From: Bacteroidales bacterium
GTDB taxonomy: Bacteria > Bacteroidota > Bacteroidia > Bacteroidales > UBA7960
Assembly (NCBI GenBank): GCA_003554665.1
Contig: PWGY01000119.1
Coordinates: 1 to 5,682, forward strand
DNA: 5,682 nt
Reading direction: 5' to 3'
In this document: positions 1 through 5,682 of the stretch, in pieces
Layout: the number at the start of each line of letters is the position of its first letter
How positions within the stretch are numbered: position 1 is the stretch's first letter
Made by a program: the position numbers and the translations under genes
Notes under the pieces: generated by a model
Seen by the model: the letters and a program-made list of their open reading frames with translations, nothing else
Databases searched by the model: none
Told to the model about the DNA's origin: nothing

Positions 1-2604
1 AAAGTCTTTGTCTGGAACGGCGACTCCAAGGTTTTTCTGGCCATGGTCAAGTACAATGAGGACAGAACAAATGCGGAGAACGACACAAGAATTGGGATGG
101 TACAGGTTATCCTGCTGGTGGAAGATTCGGCCAAATACTATTCCCGCTACCTTCCCATACTTTACTCCATTGTGATCGAACAAACACAACATCTGATTGA
201 AGAAGTAAACACCGATGAACTATACAAACTACTCAAAATGAGGGTCAGGCCAAAAGTATTGCTTGCTTCCTCTTATACTGAGGCCATCAACCTATTCAAT
301 CAATATAAAGACAATCTGCTTTGTCTGATCTCAGATGTAAAATTTGAGAAAGATGGCGAGATGGACAACCGGGCCGGCCTGAAGCTGATGGAATATGCCA
401 AACGATCCATGCCCAATCTCCCCACGGTGCTTCAGTCATCAGACCCGGAAAATGCCACTGAAGCATATAAACTTCAAAGTACTTTTATCAACAAAAACTC
501 AGACACGCTAAAGCAGGATCTGCAGAGTTTTATCAACTACTACCTTGGCTTCGGGCATTTTATCTATAAGGATGAAACCGGCCGCCGCGACATTGCCGTG
601 GCCCGTTCTATGAAAGAATTCCGCACCCACCTGAAAACCATTCCGGAAAATTCACTGCTCTATCATGCAAAAAAGGATCATTTTTCACACTGGCTTATGG
701 CAAGGGGTGAGATCCAGATTGCACGGCGCATCAAGCCGCTGAAAGTAGATGATTTTAAATCTCCGGGCAGTTTGCGTCAGTACCTCATTGATGTCATTGA
801 CGAGTGCATCCATGACAAGCAGCGTGGAAAAGTGATCAATTTTGAAGAATCAGCCCTTCTCGACGACACCAACATCGTGAGTATGTCGCCGGGATCACTG
901 GGGGGCAAAGGGCGCGGGCTTGCTTTTATCAACATGATCATCAACAACTTTGACTTTAAAGAGCTGGTGCCGGATATTCGTATTACCACGCCCCGCACAT
1001 CCATTATCGGCACCGAGGAGTTTGAACGCTTTATTCACAACAATGAGCTCTACAACAAAATTTACGGCGAAACGGATTATGACAAGATCAAAACGCTTTT
1101 CCTGGAAGGGCACCTCACCCCCACCCTGCGTAAACGCCTCAAATCATATCTTTCAGTAAACCAGAAACCTTTGGCCATAAGGTCATCCAGCTTATTTGAA
1201 GATTCACTGATGCAGCCATTTGCCGGGATCTTTGATACCTTTTTGCTTCCCAACAACCATCCTGATCCTGAGGTAAGACTCAAACAGACCATGGATGCAA
1301 TAAAGCTTGTCTATGCCTCTATCTTTTCACCCACAGCGCAATCATACTTTAAGGCAGTGAACTATAAGATCGAGGAAGAAAAAATGGCCGTAGTGATCCA
1401 GGAAGTGGTCGGACACCAGTATGAAAACTTTTTTTATCCGCATATCAGCGGGGTGGCGCAATCCTATAATTTCTATCCGTATTCCTATATGAAGCCGGAG
1501 GAAGGTTTTGCTTCCATAGCCATGGGCTTGGGGAAATATGTGGTTGAAGGGGAAAAAACCTACCGCTTCTCCCCGGTTCACCCCCAACTTGAGATGTATA
1601 CCCCGAAAGAGTTGTTCAAAAATTCACAGGTTCACTATTACGCAGTGGATCTGAACAAGAAAGAGTTGAATCTGCTGGAAGGCGAAGATGCCGGACTTAC
1701 CAAGCTGGAAATTGATCAGGCTGAAAAACACGGCACACTGAAGCATTGCGCATCGGTTTATGATTTTAACAGTGAACGAACCATTCCCGGTATCACAGAT
1801 GCAGGGCCACGTGTGGTCAACTTTGCAAACATTCTCAAGTATGATTACATCCCATTGGCCAAGTCAATCGAATCCATTCTGGATATCATTGCCGAATCAA
1901 TGGGCACCCCGATAGAGATGGAATTTGCCATTGACCTGAATAAGGACAGAAACGGAGAAGCTTCATTCTACCTGCTGCAGATCAAGCCCCTGATCAAAAA
2001 CATCATTGAAACCGATATCAATATTGAAAATATTGACAATGAGCGACTTTTGCTTTACAGTGAAAACGGTATGGGCAACGGCCGGATCAAAGGCCTGCAG
2101 GATGTGGTATTTGTGGATCCGGACCGATTTGACAAGCTGAAAACAGAAAAGATCAGGGATGAGATCGATGAGATCAATGCCAGCCTTACGGAAAAGGACA
2201 GAAAATATATTCTGGTCGGACCCGGAAGATGGGGCACCCGGGACCGTTTTATCGGAATTCCGGTGAACTGGTCACAAATATCAAATGCACGCATCATTGT
2301 GGAGGTAAGCATGGAGGACTTTCCCCTGGACGCATCCCTGGGCTCTCATTTTTTCCACAATGTCATATCCATGAATGTGGGCTATTTCTCCGTAAAACAC
2401 AACGACCTGATTGATTACATCGACTGGGACAAACTAAAGAATGCCCGCGTCATAGAGGAGAAAAAATATGTGAAACACATCCGGTTCAGTAAGCCGCTGG
2501 AAGTGGTCATGGATGGCAAAAAAAGGGCTGCCCTGATCTACCACCAGGAAAACAAAACCAATAAAAAAGCCAACACAAAACAAGCAAGTTCAAGACAAGA
2601 ATGA
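1..2604 (+). CDS. Receiver-domain / PEP-synthase-type ATP-binding fusion protein, 5'-partial (upstream paralogue)
   Basis: The frame is open from base 1, giving 867 visible codons, with TGA at 2602-2604. The first codons (VFVWNG) align with residues 147-152 of the next protein (VFSWLG), so roughly 145 residues lie upstream and the ATG at 43 is internal. Codons ~34-180 form a receiver domain: Glu-Asp pair (121-126), acceptor Asp in LISDVK (334-336), Ser in LQSS (436-441) and Lys in FINK (493-495). A linker with H-x4-HFSHW (664-693) follows. The PEP-synthase/PPDK-type ATP-binding domain has GGKGRG (901-918), IRSSS..ED (1177-1203), KMAVVIQE (1381-1404), EFA (1921-1929) and LQIKP (1975-1989). The last motif has Lys where the family normally has Arg. 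The C-terminal part carries GPGRWG (2218-2235) and GSHFF (2341-2355), then a polar Lys/Asn/Gln tail (from 2542) absent in the paralogue. No phosphohistidine motif or PEP barrel is seen, so PEP synthesis is unlikely. Automated pipelines would probably call it PEP/pyruvate-binding protein or PEP synthase. Architecture is confident; function is unknown. Confidence 0.9.
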   Translation, partial: KVFVWNGDSKVFLAMVKYNEDRTNAENDTRIGMVQVILLVEDSAKYYSRYLPILYSIVIEQTQHLIEEVNTDELYKLLKMRVRPKVLLASSYTEAINLFNQYKDNLLCLISDVKFEKDGEMDNRAGLKLMEYAKRSMPNLPTVLQSSDPENATEAYKLQSTFINKNSDTLKQDLQSFINYYLGFGHFIYKDETGRRDIAVARSMKEFRTHLKTIPENSLLYHAKKDHFSHWLMARGEIQIARRIKPLKVDDFKSPGSLRQYLIDVIDECIHDKQRGKVINFEESALLDDTNIVSMSPGSLGGKGRGLAFINMIINNFDFKELVPDIRITTPRTSIIGTEEFERFIHNNELYNKIYGETDYDKIKTLFLEGHLTPTLRKRLKSYLSVNQKPLAIRSSSLFEDSLMQPFAGIFDTFLLPNNHPDPEVRLKQTMDAIKLVYASIFSPTAQSYFKAVNYKIEEEKMAVVIQEVVGHQYENFFYPHISGVAQSYNFYPYSYMKPEEGFASIAMGLGKYVVEGEKTYRFSPVHPQLEMYTPKELFKNSQVHYYAVDLNKKELNLLEGEDAGLTKLEIDQAEKHGTLKHCASVYDFNSERTIPGITDAGPRVVNFANILKYDYIPLAKSIESILDIIAESMGTPIEMEFAIDLNKDRNGEASFYLLQIKPLIKNIIETDINIENIDNERLLLYSENGMGNGRIKGLQDVVFVDPDRFDKLKTEKIRDEIDEINASLTEKDRKYILVGPGRWGTRDRFIGIPVNWSQISNARIIVEVSMEDFPLDASLGSHFFHNVISMNVGYFSVKHNDLIDYIDWDKLKNARVIEEKKYVKHIRFSKPLEVVMDGKKRAALIYHQENKTNKKANTKQASSRQE
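2601..2604 (+). promoter_or_regulatory. ATGA stop/start overlap between the two genes
   Basis: The ATG start of the downstream gene (2601-2603) overlaps the TGA stop of the upstream gene (2602-2604). The preceding ~25 bases are A-rich and contain no recognisable Shine-Dalgarno sequence, as is common in Bacteroidota. The arrangement is seen directly. Termination-reinitiation coupling, giving linked amounts of the two proteins, is inferred from how such overlaps usually behave. Confidence 0.8.
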
Positions 2605-5579
2605 AAGCCGAACAATCCAAATACCAATACGACGAGAAATTCGCCACCGACACCTATGAGTTCAAGGAAATCTCCTATGAGGATCTGATGCAGAAACGAA
2701 TCATCAATGTGCTGCTCATTTGCAGTAACTATGATGCCTTTATGCTGGAAGAGGACGGCCGGATCAACGAAAAAATATTCCTTGAGTATACCTCCAAGAA
2801 TCTTCGTTACCCCCCTCAGTTTACTCAGGCCAGCTCCTCCGAAGAGGCTTTCCGGAAACTTGAAGAAAAGGATTTTGACCTGGTGATCACCATGCTGAAT
2901 GTGGGGCGCATCGACTGCTTTGAAATGGCCAAAAAAGTCAAAAAGCGGCATCCCGGAACTCCGATTGTGGTACTCACACATTTTTCCCGGGAAGTTTCCA
3001 TGAAGCTTCGTAATGAGGATCTCAGCTCCATTGATTATGTCTTCAGCTGGCTGGGGAACGCCGGCCTTTTGCTGGCCATCATCAAATTGCTGGAAGACAG
3101 AATGAATGCGGATTTTGACATTGAGAGCGTGGGCGTTCAGGGTATTCTGCTGGTAGAGGACTCAGTCCGCTATTATTCCTCTTATTTACCCACGATTTAC
3201 AAAGTAATTTTTGACCAGACAAATGAGTTGATGACAGAGGGGCTCAATGAGCACCGCAAAACCCTGAGAATGCGTGCCCGGCCCAAAATATTGCTTGCCA
3301 AAACCTACGAGGAGGCTTTGTCGCTGTATAATAAATACAAAGACAACCTGCTGGGGATTATTTCCGATATCAGTTACTCCAAAGACAACAAAAGAGACAA
3401 CCAGGCCGGGGTCAAACTGGCCACCCATATCCGCAAAAGGAACAGCCAGATCCCTATCCTCCTGCAGTCATCTGAGAAATGGGATGCCACCATCAACAAA
3501 AACATTGATGTCAACTTTATCAATAAGTACTCCAAAACGCTGCTCATTGAACTAAAACATTACATCAAGGAAAATTATGGTTTTGGTGATTTTGTATTTA
3601 AAAATAAAGATACCGGCATGGAGCTGGGCAGGGCCAATAACCTCCACTCCCTGCAGGTAAAAATCACCCATGCTGACCCGAAAGTATTGGAATACCATGT
3701 GTCCAACAATCATTTTTCAAGATGGCTCAAGGCCAGGGCACTTTTCTCCATTGCCAATGTGTTTGCCCAGAAAAGCCGTGACGACTTCAATAATGTGGAA
3801 GAAATCAGAAGCTACCTGATTGACACCATCGCCAACTACCGCCGCACCAAAGGCCGGGGTATTATTGCCAGTCATCTTGATGAATATGCGGTTTTTACCA
3901 GGCTCGGAGACGGACAACTAGGGGGAAAAGCCCGCGGACTGGCTTTCATTGATTCGGTAATCAACAAACATAAGATCATGAACCACTGGGATGGTGTAAA
4001 TGTGTCCATACCCCGTACCGTGGTACTCACAACAGACATCTTTGATGAATTCATGGAGGAAAATGAACTCTATGATTTTGCCCTGTCTGACGTGAGCGAT
4101 GATGAAATACTTGATCGCTTTGTCCAGAGTAAAAGCCCGTCCAGGATGCGGTCCTACATCAGGGAAATTGTTGATTTTTTCAAATCACCCCTCGCCGTAA
4201 GGTCTTCAAGTCTGCTGGAGGACAGTCATTACCAGCCGTTCGCCGGCGTTTACTCCACATACATGATCCCCAACAACCACAGTGATCGAAACGTATGCAT
4301 ACAACAGCTGGATCAGGCTATCAAAAGTGTTTATGCATCGGTTTTCTACGGGGAAAGCAAAGCTTATATTGAGGCCACCTCCAACGTAATCGATGAAGAA
4401 AAAATGGCTGTGGTCATTCAGGAGTTATCGGGTCGTTCATATGAAAACATGTTCTATCCAACCATTTCCGGGGTTGCCAGATCAGTTAATTTCTACCCCA
4501 TTGAACCCGAAAAATATGAGGACGGGGTAGCCAATATTGCCTTTGGGCTTGGGAAAACAATTGTGGATGGCGGGGTTTCCTTCCGTTTTTCACCCAGACA
4601 TCCGGATAAAGCCCTGCAACTGGCCAATACCGATATTGCACTTCGAGACAGCCAACGAGAATTTTACAGCCTTAATCTTGATCCGGAAAAATACCACCCG
4701 GCAGTAGATGATTCGGTCAGCCTGCACAAGCTCAGAATTCGCAACCTGAAAGGATCTTCTGCACTAAAATACGTGGCGTCCACTTTTGACTATGAAGATC
4801 AGATCATCCGGGATGGCCTTTATGAGGGGGGCACCCGTATCATTACTTTTGCCAATGTACTAAAACACCGTTCGTTCCCCCTGGCCGAAATACTGAACAA
4901 ACTTCTCAGGATTGGACAACGGGAAATGAACAACCAGGTGGAGATTGAATTTGCTGTCAACCTGGATGTGCCCAAAAAAGAAAAACAACAATTCCATTTC
5001 CTGCAAATCCGCCCTGTGGTGGAAACCCAGGAAAAAAACAGGGTCAGGATCAATGCCCATAAAAAAAGCAGTACGATTGTAATCAGCCATAATGCACTGG
5101 GCAATGGGATCATTGAGGGGATTCATGATTTTATTTATGTGAAACCCGAGTCGTTTGATGCAGCCCATACAGAAAAGATTGCAGAAACCATCGGGAACCT
5201 GAACAAGCAATGCCAGCAAGAGAACAGAAATTACATCCTTGCAGGTCCCGGCCGGTGGGGATCCAGTGATCCCTGGCTTGGTGTACCGGTTAAGTGGGCG
5301 CAGATTTCAGCCGCCCGGCTGATCATTGAATCAGGGTTGAAGGACTTCAGGATCGACCCCAGCCAGGGAACCCATTTTTTCCAAAATCTGACTTCTTTCA
5401 GCGTAGGATACTTTACCATCAATCCATTTATGAATGACGGACATTACGATGTTGACTTTCTCAACAAACATGAGGCTGTTTATGAGGATGACTTCGTCAG
5501 ACATGTCCGGTTTGACTGCCCTGTAACCATAAAAATTGACGGCAGCAAAAAGGCCGGGATCGTACTGAAACCAGGCTAA
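2601..5579 (+). CDS. Double-receiver / PEP-synthase-type ATP-binding fusion protein (downstream paralogue, complete)
   Basis: This is a complete 992-aa cytosolic protein; no signal peptide or membrane segment is seen. Residues ~33-165 are a degenerate receiver: Cys41-Ser42 replace the acidic pair, Met98 sits at the phospho-acceptor position, and Ser149-Trp150 replace Lys-Pro; only Thr126 is kept. Residues ~180-325 are a second receiver with Glu186-Asp187, Asp256, Ser290/291 and Lys309 intact, and a longer than usual stretch between the acidic pair and the second strand. A linker (~328-430) carries His366 and His371-Phe-Ser-Arg-Trp375. The ATP-binding domain (~435-810) has GGKARG with Lys443, VRSSS with Arg534, Glu540-Asp541, MAVVIQE (602-608), Glu783 and LQIRP with Gln802 and Arg804. 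The C-terminal region has GPGRWG (882-887) and GTHFF with His925. E. coli PpsA is about 790 aa and reaches that length with phosphohistidine and PEP-barrel domains not recognisable here. The ATG at 2601 is chosen because it overlaps the upstream stop and leaves a full first receiver. Likely role: phosphorylation-controlled ATP-dependent enzyme or regulator, substrate unknown. Confidence 0.93.
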   Translation: MKAEQSKYQYDEKFATDTYEFKEISYEDLMQKRIINVLLICSNYDAFMLEEDGRINEKIFLEYTSKNLRYPPQFTQASSSEEAFRKLEEKDFDLVITMLNVGRIDCFEMAKKVKKRHPGTPIVVLTHFSREVSMKLRNEDLSSIDYVFSWLGNAGLLLAIIKLLEDRMNADFDIESVGVQGILLVEDSVRYYSSYLPTIYKVIFDQTNELMTEGLNEHRKTLRMRARPKILLAKTYEEALSLYNKYKDNLLGIISDISYSKDNKRDNQAGVKLATHIRKRNSQIPILLQSSEKWDATINKNIDVNFINKYSKTLLIELKHYIKENYGFGDFVFKNKDTGMELGRANNLHSLQVKITHADPKVLEYHVSNNHFSRWLKARALFSIANVFAQKSRDDFNNVEEIRSYLIDTIANYRRTKGRGIIASHLDEYAVFTRLGDGQLGGKARGLAFIDSVINKHKIMNHWDGVNVSIPRTVVLTTDIFDEFMEENELYDFALSDVSDDEILDRFVQSKSPSRMRSYIREIVDFFKSPLAVRSSSLLEDSHYQPFAGVYSTYMIPNNHSDRNVCIQQLDQAIKSVYASVFYGESKAYIEATSNVIDEEKMAVVIQELSGRSYENMFYPTISGVARSVNFYPIEPEKYEDGVANIAFGLGKTIVDGGVSFRFSPRHPDKALQLANTDIALRDSQREFYSLNLDPEKYHPAVDDSVSLHKLRIRNLKGSSALKYVASTFDYEDQIIRDGLYEGGTRIITFANVLKHRSFPLAEILNKLLRIGQREMNNQVEIEFAVNLDVPKKEKQQFHFLQIRPVVETQEKNRVRINAHKKSSTIVISHNALGNGIIEGIHDFIYVKPESFDAAHTEKIAETIGNLNKQCQQENRNYILAGPGRWGSSDPWLGVPVKWAQISAARLIIESGLKDFRIDPSQGTHFFQNLTSFSVGYFTINPFMNDGHYDVDFLNKHEAVYEDDFVRHVRFDCPVTIKIDGSKKAGIVLKPG

Positions 5580-5597
5580 ATTATTTTGTTCTTTTCG

Positions 5598-5629
5598 TTT
5601 GGTTTATACACAAATAAGGCATAAATTCG
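5598..5629 (+). promoter_or_regulatory. Weak candidate Bacteroidota-type promoter for a gene beyond the right edge
   Basis: TTTG at 5598-5601 is followed, after 20 bases, by TAAATTCG at 5622-5629. This matches the Bacteroidota pattern (TTTG near -33, TAnnTTTG near -7) with one mismatch in the second box. It lies just after the stop of the second gene and points out of the window. The region is AT-rich, so a chance match is quite possible, and no downstream gene is visible to support it. Confidence 0.22.
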
Positions 5630-5635
5630 CTACCG

Positions 5636-5676
5636 AATTGCTAATTAATTAACAGCAATTGATTTATTCATTTTTT
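5636..5676 (+). terminator. Weak candidate hairpin followed by a T-run
   Basis: AATTGCT (5636-5642) and AGCAATT (5654-5660) are perfect 7-base inverted repeats around an 11-base AT-rich loop. A run of six T (5671-5676) follows 10 bases later. The stem has only two G-C pairs and the T-run is not adjacent, so this is a poor intrinsic terminator. It could instead be an operator-like palindrome or a leader structure for the next gene. Confidence 0.2.
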
Positions 5677-5682
5677 AAATCA

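Noticed and set aside
2538..2981. 147-codon reverse-strand open frame across the gene junction
   Set aside because: It lies opposite strongly supported coding sequence of both genes, is hydrophobic and low in recognisable motifs, and fits a shadow of the sense-strand codon bias.
3274..3555. 93-codon same-strand open frame in another phase
   Set aside because: It is contained in the second receiver domain, whose catalytic residues are all present in the main frame. The alternative product is a Thr/Pro/Ser-rich shadow.
5031..5065. Runs of seven A (near 5032 and 5060) as possible programmed frameshift sites
   Set aside because: The main frame continues with conserved motifs on both sides, and no alternative frame or stimulatory structure is evident. 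Such A-runs are expected from Lys-rich codons in this composition.
4860..5219. 119-codon reverse-strand open frame
   Set aside because: It is fully inside the ATP-binding and C-terminal coding region of the second gene, with no domain motif of its own; the sense frame is clearly the conserved one.
2601..5579. Calling the genes ppsA (phosphoenolpyruvate synthase)
   Set aside because: Only the nucleotide-binding domain is recognisable. The phosphohistidine motif and PEP/pyruvate barrel needed for the reaction are not visible, and the N-terminus is made of receiver domains.
5580..5682. A small gene or RNA in the downstream non-coding end
   Set aside because: No open frame with conserved features, tRNA-like cloverleaf or repeat array is seen; only a weak palindrome and a weak promoter match.

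Overview
The window looks like a piece of a Bacteroidota chromosome. The reasons are moderate base composition with an AT-rich non-coding end, an internal start codon with no Shine-Dalgarno sequence in front of it, and a protein architecture (receiver domains fused to a PEP-synthase-type nucleotide-binding domain) that I associate with that phylum. The phylum call is an inference; there is no rRNA or other marker gene here.

Layout: two large, parallel, paralogous genes on the + strand fill almost everything. The first runs in from the left edge and ends at 2604. Its reading frame is open from base 1, and those first codons align with the middle of the second protein, so the real start lies outside the window and the ATG at 43 is internal. 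The second gene, 2601-5579, is complete (992 aa) and overlaps the first by four bases (ATGA), so the two are almost certainly co-transcribed and translationally coupled. The last ~100 bases are AT-rich and non-coding, with only weak candidates for a promoter and a hairpin.

Each protein has, in order: a degenerate receiver domain (complete only in gene 2), a second receiver domain with the acidic pair, phospho-acceptor Asp, Ser and Lys all present, a helical linker domain with a conserved H-x4-HFS-x-W signature, a PEP-synthase/PPDK-type ATP-binding domain (GGK, RSSS..ED, MAVVIQE, E-F-A and LQI(K/R)P motifs), and a C-terminal region with GPGRWG and G(S/T)HFF signatures. The catalytic phosphohistidine motif and the C-terminal PEP/pyruvate barrel of true PEP synthase are not visible. 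These are therefore unlikely to make PEP. They look like phosphorylation-responsive, ATP-binding signalling or phosphotransfer proteins of unknown function.

The pair may act together, perhaps as a hetero-oligomer, because they are coupled, retain the same architecture and differ at a few key residues. No sensor kinase, substrate protein or acceptor is encoded in the window, so the input and output of the system are not visible.
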